From Sphingomonas sp. (GTDB lineage: Bacteria; Pseudomonadota; Alphaproteobacteria; Sphingomonadales; Sphingomonadaceae), in the NCBI RefSeq assembly GCF_013812825.1, contig NZ_JACCSU010000018.1:31485-95484 (forward strand): a DNA stretch of 64,000 nt. The letters run 5' to 3'. The position numbers were made by a program, and so were the translations under genes. Positions within the stretch are counted from its first letter, which is position 1, and each line of letters opens with the position of its first letter. Below are positions 16,894 through 26,930 of the stretch, one piece after another. Below the pieces are notes generated by a model. It was not told the DNA's origin. It ran no database searches and saw only the letters and a program-made list of their open reading frames with translations.

Positions 16894-17247
16894 ATGAAAA
16901 TGAAGTTCGCGCTCGCGGCCGTGGCCTTGTCGGCGGCGGTTGGCCTGCCGGATGCTGCGGACGCCCGCTCCAAGCCGCCGCTGCGCAACCCGGCGCTGCT
17001 CAACATCGGCTTCGTCTGTCACTGGCAGGCCCGCTGCATCAAGCAGCAGCAGCGGTCGATGAAGCAGGCGCTCGGCTATGTGAAGAAATACCGGCCGCCC
17101 GCGTGGAAGGTGCAGGTTTGCAACCGCAACTCGTCGCGCAACGGAACCCGCAAGGACTGGATCGGCTTCGACAATTGCATCCGCAACCCGGCGGTGCGCC
17201 CGCCGCCGCCGCCGCCGCCGCGGCCGAAGAGGAAGCGGCGGCGCTAG
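16894..17247 (+). CDS. Small secreted Cys- and Pro-rich basic protein
   Basis: 117 residues from the ATG at 16894. Signal peptide KFALAAVALSAAVGLPDAADA. The mature protein has four Cys (FVCHW, ARC, VQVC, DNC) that could form two disulfides, and ends in a run of about nine prolines followed by RPKRKRRR. An ORF of this shape could be cell-envelope associated. No family recognised. Seven codons after its stop the DNA enters the serpin remnant at 17270. Confidence 0.55.
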   Translation: MKMKFALAAVALSAAVGLPDAADARSKPPLRNPALLNIGFVCHWQARCIKQQQRSMKQALGYVKKYRPPAWKVQVCNRNSSRNGTRKDWIGFDNCIRNPAVRPPPPPPPRPKRKRRR

Positions 17248-17269
17248 AACGGAACGCGGGCGGGCCTCG

Positions 17270-17356
17270 CGGCTTGTCGACCACCCGTTCCTGGTGCTGG
17301 TCCGCGACAAGCAGACCGGCGCAGTGCTGTTCCTGGGACGGATCGCGGCGCCCTGA
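17270..17356 (+). pseudogene. Serpin C-terminal remnant
   Basis: In the frame of 17279 the DNA reads RLVDHPFLVLVRDKQTGAVL followed by FLGRIAAP and TGA. This is the serpin family C-terminal signature (DHPF-L-F-x-I-R-x-x-x-T-G-x-I-L-F-x-G-x). Only about 28 codons survive; upstream in this frame there is no serpin reactive-centre loop or core, just the out-of-frame polyproline gene. It is therefore a decayed fragment of a serine protease inhibitor gene. It could be tested by finding an intact serpin at this locus in relatives. Confidence 0.7.
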
Positions 17357-17376
17357 TTTTCGGCGAAACGGCGCCC

Positions 17377-18138
<762 letters not shown>

Positions 18139-18197
18139 GCTCATTCCCCTATCCGAACCACCGCTGTTATAGCGACCCCGCTATCCGGAGCCGCACC

Positions 18198-19454
18198 ATG
18201 GATTTCAACCTGTCACCAGCCGACGTCGAGTGGCGCGACCGGGTCAAGGCCTTCATGGATTTGGAAGTTCGGCCGCGGCGCAACGAGTATGACCGTCAGC
18301 AGGAGCAGGGCGAGCGCTGGAAGGTGCTGCCGGTGGTCGAGGAGCTCAAGGGCAAGGCGCGCTCGGCGGGGCTGTGGAACCTGTTCATGCCGCCGACCCA
18401 CGGCGCGCCCCAGGTCGACGACAGCTTCGAGTTCGACGGACCGGGCCTGAGCAACCTGCAATATGCGCTGTGCGCCGAGGAGATGGGGCGAATTCTGTGG
18501 GCGAGCGAGGCGTTCAACTGTTCGGCGCCCGACACCGGCAACATGGAGGTGCTGCACCGCTACGGGACCCGCGAGCAGAAGGAGGAATGGCTAAAGCCGC
18601 TGATGGGCGGCGAGATCCGCTCGGCGTTCCTGATGACCGAGCCCGACGTCGCGTCCTCCGACGCCACCAACATCCGCTGCCGGATCGAGATGCGCGGCAA
18701 CCCCGGATCGGGGTCCGGGGCAGGCTATGTGGTCAGCGGCCGCAAATGGTGGTCGAGCGGGGCCGGCGATCCACGCTGCAAGCTGGCGATCGTGATGGGC
18801 AAGAGCGACGAGCAAGCCGCCACCCACCAGCAGCAGTCGATGATCCTCGTGCCGATGGACGCCGACGGAGTGAAGGTCGTCCGGCACCTGCCGGTGTTCG
18901 GCTACGACGACGCTCCGCACGGCCACATGGAAGTCGAGCTCGACGAGGTGCGCGTTCCGGCGTCGAACATCCTGCTCGGCGAGGGGCGCGGGTTCGAGAT
19001 CGCGCAGGGGCGGTTGGGGCCGGGGCGGATCCACCATTGCATGCGGATGATCGGGGTCGCCGAGGAAGCCCTGGAGGCGACGGCCAGGCGGCTGCTGTCG
19101 CGAACCGCGTTCGGCAAGACGCTCGCCGAGCAATCGGTGTGGGAGGAGCGGATCGCCGACGCCCGGATCGACATCGAGATGACCCGGCTGCTGTGCCTGA
19201 AGGCGGCCGACATGATGGACCGGGTCGGCAACAAGGCGGCGCAGGGCGAGATCGCGATGATCAAGGTCGCCGCTCCGCGAACCGCTCTCAAGGTGCTCGA
19301 CGACGCGATCCAGGCGCACGGCGGCGCCGGAGTGTCGTCGGACTTCCCGCTGGCGAGCGCCTGGGCGTCGGTGCGCACGCTGCGCCTCGCCGACGGGCCC
19401 GACGAGGTCCACCGCCGGGCGATCGCTCGGCTGGAGTTCAACAAGCATCGATGA
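18198..19454 (+). CDS. Acyl-CoA dehydrogenase family protein (ACAD10/11-like)
   Basis: 418 residues, full length for a flavin-dependent acyl-CoA dehydrogenase. Motifs: [15 protein letters not shown] (FAD contact), [36 protein letters not shown], and near the end [15 protein letters not shown] with [11 protein letters not shown]. It would oxidise an acyl-CoA to the enoyl-CoA in the cytoplasm, passing electrons to ETF. Fused or adjacent phosphotransferase domains are typical of ACAD10/11, and the next gene supplies one by a 4-bp ATGA overlap. Chain-length preference cannot be read. Confidence 0.93.
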   Translation: MDFNLSPADVEWRDRVKAFMDLEVRPRRNEYDRQQEQGERWKVLPVVEELKGKARSAGLWNLFMPPTHGAPQVDDSFEFDGPGLSNLQYALCAEEMGRILWASEAFNCSAPDTGNMEVLHRYGTREQKEEWLKPLMGGEIRSAFLMTEPDVASSDATNIRCRIEMRGNPGSGSGAGYVVSGRKWWSSGAGDPRCKLAIVMGKSDEQAATHQQQSMILVPMDADGVKVVRHLPVFGYDDAPHGHMEVELDEVRVPASNILLGEGRGFEIAQGRLGPGRIHHCMRMIGVAEEALEATARRLLSRTAFGKTLAEQSVWEERIADARIDIEMTRLLCLKAADMMDRVGNKAAQGEIAMIKVAAPRTALKVLDDAIQAHGGAGVSSDFPLASAWASVRTLRLADGPDEVHRRAIARLEFNKHR

Positions 19455-20464
19455 GCGCAGAGCCGCTCGATCAGCAGGCGCTCGGCGGGTGGCTCGAGGC
19501 GAACGTCGCGGGTTTCCTGCCGCCGTTCGAGCTGACCAAATTTCCGTCCGGCCAGTCCAACCCGACCTACCGGATCACCGCCGCGTCGGGCGATTATGTG
19601 CTTCGCCGCAAGCCGTTCGGAAAGTTGCTTGCCTCGGCGCACGCGGTCGACCGCGAATATCGCCTGCTGTCGGCGCTCCATCCGCTCGGCTTCCCGGTGC
19701 CGCGGCCACTGGCGCTGTGCAGCGAAGCGGACGTGATCGGCGCGATCTTCTACGTGATGGAGCTGGCCAGGGGCCGCCCCTATGCGAACGGCGCGCTCCC
19801 CGAGTTCGATCCGGCGACTCGGCGGGCGATGTACGACCAGCTGATCGACACGCTCGCCGACCTGCACGTCATCGACCCGAACGCCGCCGAGCTCGGCGAT
19901 TTCGGCAGACAAGGCAATTACTTCGAGCGCCAGGTGGCGCGCTGGACGCGTCAGTACCGGGACTCCGAGACCGATTATCTGCCCGAGATGGAGCGCCTGA
20001 TCTCGTTCCTGCCGCAGACCTTGCCCGAGCAGTCGCGAACCTCGATCGTCCACGGTGACTATCGGATCGACAATGTCATGTTCGACGGCGACGGGACACT
20101 GACGGCGGTGCTCGACTGGGAGCTGGCCACGTTAGGCGATCCGGTCGCGGACTTCTCCTATCTGGCGATGCAATGGGTGATGCCGGCGGACGGCGGGGCG
20201 GCGTTGGGCGGGCTCGACCTCGCGGCGCTCGGAATCCCGTCGCTCCACGAAATCGTGGAGCGATATTCCGAGCAGTCGGGAGTGACGATCGGAGCCAACC
20301 TCAACTGGTACTTCGCCTACAATCTGTTCCGCCTCGCGGGGATCGTCCAAGGCATCAAGAAACGGCTGATCGACGGCACCGCGAGCCACTCGAATGCCGC
20401 CGACATCGCGGCGAAAGTGCCGACCCTGGCAAAGGCGGCATGGAGCTTCGCGCAGAAGGCGTAG
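19451..20464 (+). CDS. Phosphotransferase family protein (APH-like, ACAD10/11 partner)
   Basis: 337 residues from ATG at 19451, overlapping the dehydrogenase stop. Kinase-fold motifs: [24 protein letters not shown] (ATP-binding Lys), the catalytic loop [12 protein letters not shown] (about 200) and the metal-binding [15 protein letters not shown]. In the animal ACAD10/11 pathway such kinases phosphorylate 4-hydroxyacyl-CoA before dehydrogenation, so the pair may act on hydroxylated acyl-CoAs. This role is by analogy. Confidence 0.88.
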   Translation: MSAEPLDQQALGGWLEANVAGFLPPFELTKFPSGQSNPTYRITAASGDYVLRRKPFGKLLASAHAVDREYRLLSALHPLGFPVPRPLALCSEADVIGAIFYVMELARGRPYANGALPEFDPATRRAMYDQLIDTLADLHVIDPNAAELGDFGRQGNYFERQVARWTRQYRDSETDYLPEMERLISFLPQTLPEQSRTSIVHGDYRIDNVMFDGDGTLTAVLDWELATLGDPVADFSYLAMQWVMPADGGAALGGLDLAALGIPSLHEIVERYSEQSGVTIGANLNWYFAYNLFRLAGIVQGIKKRLIDGTASHSNAADIAAKVPTLAKAAWSFAQKA

Positions 20465-20528
20465 GCCCTCTTTTCAAACGAAAGGCGCGCCTGCTAGGCC
20501 GAAGCACCTCCATCGAAGCGAGACAATC

Positions 20529-22712
20529 ATGCGTTCGAGTTTTTGCGCCGCGAGCCTGGTTCTCGCCGCCTGCACCCCGCCGCCGGACCAGCTGCCGCCG
20601 CCCCCACAAGTCGTCCAAGCGGCGCCCGAGCCGGCCCCGCAGGCACCTCGCATCGCTTACCCGGAGACACGGCGCATGGATCTGGTCGAGACGCAGTTCG
20701 GAACGGCGGTTCCGGACCCCTATCGCTGGCTCGAGAACGACGTCCGCACCGATCCGGAAGTGCGCGCCTGGGTCGAGGCGCAGAACGCGGTCACCAACGC
20801 ATTCCTCGCCACCCTGCCGGGGCGCGCGCCGTTCAAGGCGCGGATGACCGAGCTTTACGATTACGAGCGGTTCGGGATTCCCGAGAAAAAGGGTGGGCGC
20901 TACTTCTACACCCGCAACAGCGGCTTGCAGAACCAGGCCGTGCTCTATGTCCGCGACCGCCTCGACGGGGAGGGGCGGTTGCTGATCGACCCCAATATAT
21001 GGTCGGCCGACGGCGCGACCGCATTGGCCGACTGGGTGCCGAGCGAGGACGGCACGAAGCTGCTCTATTCGATCCAGGAAGGCGGCAGCGATTGGCGCAC
21101 CGTGCGGGTGCTGGACGTCGCCACCGCCAAGCCGCTCGCCGACGAGGTGAAATGGGTGAAATTCTCCGGCCTCGAATGGGCCAAGGACGGCTCGGGATTC
21201 TTTTATTCGCGTTTCCCCGAGCCGGCTGCCGGCGCCGCCTTCCAGTCGCTCAACAAGAACCAGGAAGTCTACTTCCACAAGCTGGGAACGCCGCAGTCGG
21301 CCGACCGGCGGATGTTCGCGACTCCAGCCAAGCCCGACATCGGCCATTACGCCGAGGTCAGCGACGACGGCCGATGGCTGGTGGTGACCTCGTCGACCGG
21401 CACGGACGAGCGCTACGAGGTGACGCTCGTCAACCTGCGCCGGCCGGCGGCCAGGCCGCGGGTGCTGATCCCCGGCTTCGAGCACAATTACACGTTCATC
21501 GGCAACCGCGGCCCGACCTTCTATTTCGTCACCAACGAAGGCGCCCCGCGGCAGAAGATCGTCAGCCTCGACATCGCCCGCGCGGGAGCCAAGCCGACGA
21601 CGGTGGTGGCGGAAGACGAAGCAACCCTGACCGGCGGCTCGCTGGTCGGCGGGGCGCTGGTTGCCGCTTATATGAAGGACGCGAAATCGGATGTCCGGGT
21701 GCATGGGCCGAACGGGACGTTGAGGCGCGTCATCGACCTGCCGGGCATCGGCACGGCCGGCGGTTTTTCCGGCGACTATGACGACCCGGAAACCTTCTTC
21801 GCCTTCACCAGCTTCAATCGCCCGACGACCATCTACCGCTATGACGTGGCGAGCGGAGCGGCGAGCGCCTGGGCGGCGCCCAAGGTCCAGTTCAACGCCG
21901 ACGATTATTCGGTCGAGCAGCGCTTCTACACGTCCAAAGACGGCACCCGCGTGCCGATGTTCGTGGTGATGAAGAAGGGGCTCGACCGCACCGGCGGGTC
22001 GCCGACCGTGCTCTACGGCTACGGCGGCTTCTATTCGGCGGTCACTCCGGGCTTCTCGTCGACTCGCCTCGCCTGGCTCGAGGCCGGCGGGGTTTACGCG
22101 TCGGCCAACATCCGCGGCGGCAGCGAATATGGCAAGGCATGGCACGACGCCGGACGGCTCGCCAACAAGCAGAATGTGTTCGACGATTTCATCGCCGCGG
22201 GCGAATATCTGAAAGCGCAGGGCATCGCTTCGCCCAAGGGCCTGGCGATCGACGGCGGCTCGAACGGCGGGCTTCTCGTCGGGGCGGTGATCAACCAGCG
22301 CCCGGACCTGTTCGACGCCGCGCGCCCGGCCGTCGGGGTGATGGACATGCTTCGCTTCGACCGCTTCACGGCCGGGCGCTACTGGGTCGACGATTACGGC
22401 TATCCCGACAAGGAACCCGACTTCCGGACGCTGCTCGCCTACTCGCCCTATCACAACCTGCGGCGCGGGGTGTCGTACCCGCCGGTGCTTGCGACCACCG
22501 CCGACACGGACGACCGCGTCGTTCCCGGCCACAGCTTCAAATATATCGCCGCGCTGCAAGCCGCCGATCCCAACGGAGCGCCGCATTTGATCCGGATCGA
22601 AACCCGCGCCGGCCATGGCTCGGGCAAGCCGACCACCAAGATCATCGAGGAAGCCGCCGACGTCTACGCTTTCCTCGCGCATTTCACCGGACTGCGCGTC
22701 GGCCAGCGCTGA
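20529..22712 (+). CDS. S9 family prolyl oligopeptidase, lipoprotein
   Basis: 727 residues from ATG at 20529, giving a lipobox LVLAAC at about residue 15 and a Pro-rich tether. The N-terminal beta-propeller begins with PDPYRWLENDVRTDPEV. The C-terminal alpha/beta-hydrolase has the catalytic Ser in DGGSNGGLLVG, Asp in ATTADTDDRVVPGHSFK and His in RAGHGSGK. A proline-specific endopeptidase anchored in the envelope, cutting short peptides. About 65 bp follow the phosphotransferase gene. Confidence 0.92.
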   Translation: MRSSFCAASLVLAACTPPPDQLPPPPQVVQAAPEPAPQAPRIAYPETRRMDLVETQFGTAVPDPYRWLENDVRTDPEVRAWVEAQNAVTNAFLATLPGRAPFKARMTELYDYERFGIPEKKGGRYFYTRNSGLQNQAVLYVRDRLDGEGRLLIDPNIWSADGATALADWVPSEDGTKLLYSIQEGGSDWRTVRVLDVATAKPLADEVKWVKFSGLEWAKDGSGFFYSRFPEPAAGAAFQSLNKNQEVYFHKLGTPQSADRRMFATPAKPDIGHYAEVSDDGRWLVVTSSTGTDERYEVTLVNLRRPAARPRVLIPGFEHNYTFIGNRGPTFYFVTNEGAPRQKIVSLDIARAGAKPTTVVAEDEATLTGGSLVGGALVAAYMKDAKSDVRVHGPNGTLRRVIDLPGIGTAGGFSGDYDDPETFFAFTSFNRPTTIYRYDVASGAASAWAAPKVQFNADDYSVEQRFYTSKDGTRVPMFVVMKKGLDRTGGSPTVLYGYGGFYSAVTPGFSSTRLAWLEAGGVYASANIRGGSEYGKAWHDAGRLANKQNVFDDFIAAGEYLKAQGIASPKGLAIDGGSNGGLLVGAVINQRPDLFDAARPAVGVMDMLRFDRFTAGRYWVDDYGYPDKEPDFRTLLAYSPYHNLRRGVSYPPVLATTADTDDRVVPGHSFKYIAALQAADPNGAPHLIRIETRAGHGSGKPTTKIIEEAADVYAFLAHFTGLRVGQR

Positions 22713-22888
22713 GGGTCCCACTCGGCTATTCGTCCGCGATCCTCGCTCGTCGGCGGCAATAGCTGAACGGCAGCAAACGGCGCATTCAGCCGTGGTGCAA
22801 TGCTCCTCGTCCATGAACCCCGACTGGGTCGCCGTGCGTTTAGCCGGTGAGTCGTTTTTGGATGCTTTTTGAATCAAGGAGAGTGGCC

Positions 22889-23506
22889 ATGAAGGCTGTT
22901 TCGAAAATTCTGGCAGGCGGCATCGGACTTGCCGCGCTCGCCAGTGCGGCCCCCGCGGCCGCTCAATATTATCCCGGTTACGGTCAGCCCAACATCCTCG
23001 GCCAAGTGCTGAACCAGGTGCTTGGCGGTGGCCGGAGCTACGGGATCCATCCTCAAGCGGCGGTGCAGCGTTGCGCGGCCGCGGTCGAGCAGCGCATCAA
23101 CCAGCGCTACCGGCCAGCCTACACTCCGTACGGCGGTTACGGCCAGGGCGGCTACGGCGGCTATGGCGGCTACGGCGGCCAAAATGCCTACGCTCAGGGT
23201 GGTGCGCGAGTGCTTGGAGTGACCAGCGTCGAGCGCCGTTCCAGCAACGGCCTGCGCGTGCGCGGAGTCGCCACCGCCAACGCTCAAATGAGCGGCTACG
23301 GCCAGTACGGCGGTTACGGCCAGGGCGGCTACGGCGGCTATGGCGGCTACCAGGGCGGCTACCAGGGTGGTTACCAGGGCGGTTACGGCGGCTATGCCCC
23401 GCAGCCGACGGCCGAGCTGAGCTTCAAGTGCAACGTCGATTCTCGCGGTTACATCACCGACATCGATCTCGACCGCAACACCTACGCCTACGGTCGGCGC
23501 TACTAA
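22889..23506 (+). CDS. Secreted Gly/Tyr-rich repeat protein
   Basis: 205 residues from ATG at 22889 with AAGGAGAG upstream; an in-frame start at 22847 has no such site. Signal peptide GGIGLAALASAAPAAA. Two Gly/Tyr tracts, GGYGQGGYGGYGGYGG and a longer one built of GGYQGGY units, flank an ordered block ARVLGVTSVERRSSNGLRVRG, and the tail is LSFKCNVDSRGYITDIDLDRN. Proteins of this general shape are common in sphingomonads but have no known function; an envelope or matrix role is a guess. A strong terminator follows. Confidence 0.75.
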   Translation: MKAVSKILAGGIGLAALASAAPAAAQYYPGYGQPNILGQVLNQVLGGGRSYGIHPQAAVQRCAAAVEQRINQRYRPAYTPYGGYGQGGYGGYGGYGGQNAYAQGGARVLGVTSVERRSSNGLRVRGVATANAQMSGYGQYGGYGQGGYGGYGGYQGGYQGGYQGGYGGYAPQPTAELSFKCNVDSRGYITDIDLDRNTYAYGRRY

Positions 23507-23532
23507 AGCGATCGCCCGTTCCGGGTGACAGG

Positions 23533-23568
23533 ATGCGCCGGGGCCCACGAGGCTCCGGCGCATTTTTT
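23533..23568 (+). terminator. Rho-independent terminator of the GYG-repeat gene
   Basis: ATGCGCCGG...CCGGCGCAT stem, the right arm 23555-23562, followed immediately by TTTTTT. Loop of about 14 nt with partial inner pairing (GGGCC/GGCTC). Lies 26 bp after the stop at 23506. Confidence 0.85.
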
Positions 23569-23671
23569 CATGTGTGCTCCGCCCGCGAAGATTGCATCCG
23601 AAATGGGCGTATTGGCAGCAACCGGTTAAGCCCGCCCGACGCATCTTGCGAACCAGGTAACGGCGAGCGGA

Positions 23672-24262
23672 ATGCAGCAAAACACATCACATGGCGGAGT
23701 CGAAGCACGGTCGGCCGCCCGGACCAACCTGTTCCTGGCCGCGACCCTGCACTCGGCCGACGTCGCTCACCCGGTGATCATCCGGGACCTGTCGGCGACC
23801 GGCGCGCGGATCGAGACCTCCCTCATGACCCAAGCCGGCGACTCCGTGACCCTGGTCCGCGGGGGGCTCAGCGTCGACGCCCGGATCACTTGGCAGGCCG
23901 AGCGTTTCTGCGGGCTGAGCTTCACCTCGCCGGTGTCGATCCCGGCCTGGATGACCAATCCGGTGCTCCTGCAAGGGAAGCGTGGAAGGTCACGGGCAGC
24001 GGTCGACGGCGAGCTTGCGACGCCCGTTCATCCCGAAGCGGGGAGCGGCAGCGTCGCCGACGAGCTCGCGCGCATCTCGCGCTCGCTTGGGACCGTTGGG
24101 CAGATGCTGGCCCACGATCCGGCAGTCCTCCTAAAGCACGGCAGCCAGCTGTTCAGTCTCGGACGGGCGGCCCGAACCCTGGCGGCATTGGCCGAAACCA
24201 TGCAGGACGACGCTCCGCAAGCACCGGCGCGCACCGCCCGGCCGGATGAACTCGGCGCCTGA
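23672..24262 (+). CDS. PilZ domain protein
   Basis: 196 residues. ARTNLFLAATL and VIIRDLSATGARIETS (about 17-51) form the PilZ pattern (RxxxR...D-x-S-x-x-G), although the RxxxR box is not exact here. GLSVDARITWQAERFCGLSF completes the beta-barrel. Residues 110-196 are helical and unlike PilZ. PilZ domains bind cyclic di-GMP and control motility, exopolysaccharide or biofilm; with the degenerate arginine box, binding is uncertain. Ends 3 bp before the convergent DUF2891 stop. Confidence 0.75.
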   Translation: MQQNTSHGGVEARSAARTNLFLAATLHSADVAHPVIIRDLSATGARIETSLMTQAGDSVTLVRGGLSVDARITWQAERFCGLSFTSPVSIPAWMTNPVLLQGKRGRSRAAVDGELATPVHPEAGSGSVADELARISRSLGTVGQMLAHDPAVLLKHGSQLFSLGRAARTLAALAETMQDDAPQAPARTARPDELGA

Positions 24263-24265
24263 ACA

Positions 24266-25255
24266 TCACTCGGCGAGCAGTGCGAGCAGCGCGAAGCTCG
24301 CCAGCCAGTGCTCGCCCATATAGTCCCCGGCGACATGCGGCAGCGCCGAATCGAGGTGCTCGTCGGCGGCTTGGCGCGCGAGCTCGGACGAGTCGGGCGG
24401 CAGGCGGGGCGCCAGGCTTCGCCAGCACCAGGCGCGGCTCAAGTTGAGGCCGTCGAGGTGGGCGATCTTGCCGTCGGTTCGGTCGCTGACGGTCGCTGGG
24501 TTGAACAGGGTCGCGGGCTCGTGCTCGGCGAGCCGCGGCAGGAAGGCGGCGAACCAGCGCTCGAAGTCGGCGGCCGGAAGCGACCGCGCCATGCACAGCG
24601 CTTCGGTCAGCGACGGCGAGAGGAAATCATCGCCGCTCGGCTCCCACGCCGGGCAGTCGCGATCGTTTTCGAACCAGCTGTGCGCCCGGGCCCGGATCGA
24701 CGAGCCGAGCGCGGGGTCGAACTCGTCCGCCCAGTCGATCGCCAGAACCAGCGCGAACGCGGTGTTGAAATGGGCGCCCGAACGGATCGGGTAAGTCAGC
24801 ACGGGCAGGAAAGCGCCAAGGCGATCGGCAAAGGCGCGGGCGAGCGGCTCGAGGGCGGCCGACCAGCCCCGGTCCGGATGGCGCGACGCTTCCAGGTGCA
24901 GGGACAAGAGCCAGCCCCAGCCATACGGCCGTTCGAACGTGCGCCGGATCGGCGGGTCGAGATAAGCGACTTCGGCGGCCACCTTGCCGGGCGTGAAGCT
25001 GTCGTCGGCGAGCGCAGCGATCTCCTGCGCCTCGGCAATGCCCGGGAACAGGCGCCGAAGCGTCAGCAGGGTCCACCAGCCGTGGACGCAGCTGTGCCAG
25101 TCGAAGCTGCCGAAGAAGACCGGGTGGAGGTCGCGCGGCGGCAAGACGTCGGCGTCGCCGGCGAGCACGTGCTCGGGCTTGTTGGGATATTCGCGGGCGA
25201 CATGGCTAAGCGCGATGCGCGCGAACCGCGATGCCATGGCCGCGTCGAGCTTCAT
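24266..25255 (-). CDS. DUF2891 family protein
   Basis: 329 residues from ATG at 25255 (MKLDAAMASRFARIALSHV), overlapping the DUF979 stop. DUF2891 features: HPVFFGSFDWHSCVHGWWTLL (about 56-76), RPYGWGWLLSLHLE and YPIRSGAHFNTAFAL. The (alpha/alpha)-barrel-like pattern with conserved Asp, His and Trp suggests a sugar- or peptide-processing enzyme, but none is established. Last gene of the 5-oxoprolinase/DUF969/DUF979 operon, suggesting a role in the same pathway. Confidence 0.85.
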   Translation of the reverse strand: MKLDAAMASRFARIALSHVAREYPNKPEHVLAGDADVLPPRDLHPVFFGSFDWHSCVHGWWTLLTLRRLFPGIAEAQEIAALADDSFTPGKVAAEVAYLDPPIRRTFERPYGWGWLLSLHLEASRHPDRGWSAALEPLARAFADRLGAFLPVLTYPIRSGAHFNTAFALVLAIDWADEFDPALGSSIRARAHSWFENDRDCPAWEPSGDDFLSPSLTEALCMARSLPAADFERWFAAFLPRLAEHEPATLFNPATVSDRTDGKIAHLDGLNLSRAWCWRSLAPRLPPDSSELARQAADEHLDSALPHVAGDYMGEHWLASFALLALLAE

Positions 25256-26205
25256 CGGAACGCCGCGAAATAGATGATCAGGATGTTGACCACGAGCATC
25301 GGCAGGGCCGTTGCGATTTGCGCTCGGATGACTCCGTACTGGTCCTTGAGCTCGAGCAGCGCGGCGGGCACCAGGTTGAAGTTGGCGGCCATCGGAGTCA
25401 TCAAAGTGCCGCAAAAGCCGGCGAGCATTCCGACCGCTCCGACCACCGCCGGGTTGCCGTCATAGCCCTGGATCAGCAGCGGCACGCCGATCGCGGCGGC
25501 CATCACCGGGAAGGCGGCGAACGCATTGCCCATGATGATCGTGAACATCGCCATTCCGAGCCCGAACACGACAACGGTCAGGAACACGCTGCCTTCGGGG
25601 ATAATCGCCTGGGTGAGCTGGCCGATGATGGTCCCGACCCCGGCGGCGGCGAACAACACGCCGAGCGCCGCGAGCATCTGCGGCAGGACCGCCGCCCAGC
25701 CGATCGCGTCGATCAGCCGCCGCCCTTCCTGCAGCGGCGCGATCGCCGGCGGGCGAAGCCAAGCGAAGATGGTTGCCAGCGCGAGCAGCACCCCGAGGCC
25801 GAGCAGCATGTAGGTTTCGCGCTTTTCCTCGAACAATCCGTAATCGCCGAGCGGGGTGTAATTGTAGAGCAAGGTGCCGAAGAGCGCGGTCGCCGGGATG
25901 ACCAGCGCGGGAAGGAACAGCTTGTTGCCGAGCCGCTCGGACCAGGACTGGCGCTCCACCTCGCTGGTGGTCGGCGGGTGGCTTCGGCCGATGAACCCGA
26001 ACCCGGCGAGCCCCGCGAGGCCCAGCACCAGCAGGCCGTTGCCGAAATCGCCGATCCAGTCGCCGCCCAGCAGGCTGAGCGCCATCAGGCCCCAGAACGC
26101 CGCGTTGCCGAACCGCTTCGGGTTGCCGCCGTCGAGCGCCGACAGCAGGGCGAAGGCCGCGAACATCGACCCGGCCAGCGCGTAGAGCCAGTGGAGCGTG
26201 ATCAT
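25252..26205 (-). CDS. DUF979 family permease (putative 5-oxoproline transporter subunit)
   Basis: 317 residues with about nine TM segments. Contains ALDGGNPKRFGNAAFWGLMALSLL near the N-terminus and FTIIMGNAFAAFPVMAAAIGVP and LAGFCGTLMTPMAANFNLVP near the C-terminus, conserved in DUF979. Always found with DUF969, and in Gram-positives often with a pyrrolidone-carboxylate peptidase. Together they are proposed to carry 5-oxoproline. Overlaps both neighbours by 4 bp (ATGA), consistent with a single operon. Transport activity is inferred from genomic context. Confidence 0.88.
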   Translation of the reverse strand: MITLHWLYALAGSMFAAFALLSALDGGNPKRFGNAAFWGLMALSLLGGDWIGDFGNGLLVLGLAGLAGFGFIGRSHPPTTSEVERQSWSERLGNKLFLPALVIPATALFGTLLYNYTPLGDYGLFEEKRETYMLLGLGVLLALATIFAWLRPPAIAPLQEGRRLIDAIGWAAVLPQMLAALGVLFAAAGVGTIIGQLTQAIIPEGSVFLTVVVFGLGMAMFTIIMGNAFAAFPVMAAAIGVPLLIQGYDGNPAVVGAVGMLAGFCGTLMTPMAANFNLVPAALLELKDQYGVIRAQIATALPMLVVNILIIYFAAFR

Positions 26206-26930
26206 GGCGTTTCACCCCGTTCAGTCCGAACGGCGTCGAGGGGCGCACCTCGACTTCGATCGGCGCGAACGGACAGGCTTCTGTCCAAAAGCAGCAGCCG
26301 GGAACCGTGGATGAAGAAGGCGAAAATCGCGGTCGGGATCGCCCACAGAGCCAGCTCGAGCGGCGCCAGATTGTAGCCGTAGGTGACCAGCGTCTGCTGG
26401 ATGAGGACGATCGAGCCGATGGCGAAGAAGATGTCCTCGCCGAAGAACAGGCCGACATTGTCGGTCGCCGCCGAATAGGCCTTGACCGTCTCGCCGGTCT
26501 CCTCGTCGAGGGTGCCGTGCTGCTTCTCGGCCGCGGCCAGCGCCATCGGCGCGACCAGCGGGCGCACCGTCTGCGGGTGGCCGGCGGTCGAGTGAAGGCC
26601 GATCGCGGCGGTGATCTGGCGGTAAAGCAGATAGAGGATCAGCAGCCGCCCGGTGGTGGCGTTCTTGAACCCGCGGATCAGGGTCGCGGCGCGCTGCTGA
26701 AGGCCGTGGCGCTCGAGCAGGCCGATCACCGGCAGCACGATCCAGACGATGGCGATGATCCGGTTGTCGTTGAACGCCTTGCCGAAGGTCGAGATGACCT
26801 CGACGAAATCCATCCCGCCGAGCAGTCCGGTGACGATCGCCGCGGCGGTGACGACCAGCATCGGGTTGAGGCGCAGAGCGAAGCCGGCGACGACCAGGGC
26901 GATCCCGAGCAGCGGCCAGTAATTGATCAT
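26202..26930 (-). CDS. DUF969 family permease (putative 5-oxoproline transporter subunit)
   Basis: 242 residues with about five TM segments: [54 protein letters not shown], then [29 protein letters not shown], a conserved DUF969 loop, and a C-terminal segment [16 protein letters not shown]. Partner of DUF979. Overlaps the 5-oxoprolinase stop and the DUF979 start by 4 bp each. Confidence 0.88.
   Translation of the reverse strand: MINYWPLLGIALVVAGFALRLNPMLVVTAAAIVTGLLGGMDFVEVISTFGKAFNDNRIIAIVWIVLPVIGLLERHGLQQRAATLIRGFKNATTGRLLILYLLYRQITAAIGLHSTAGHPQTVRPLVAPMALAAAEKQHGTLDEETGETVKAYSAATDNVGLFFGEDIFFAIGSIVLIQQTLVTYGYNLAPLELALWAIPTAIFAFFIHGSRLLLLDRSLSVRADRSRGAPLDAVRTERGETP

Noticed and set aside
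20355-22877. 840-residue reading frame antisense to the prolyl oligopeptidase
   Set aside because: High-GC codon-bias shadow: low-complexity Arg/Gly/Ala translation with no motif, and the sense strand has a complete S9 enzyme.
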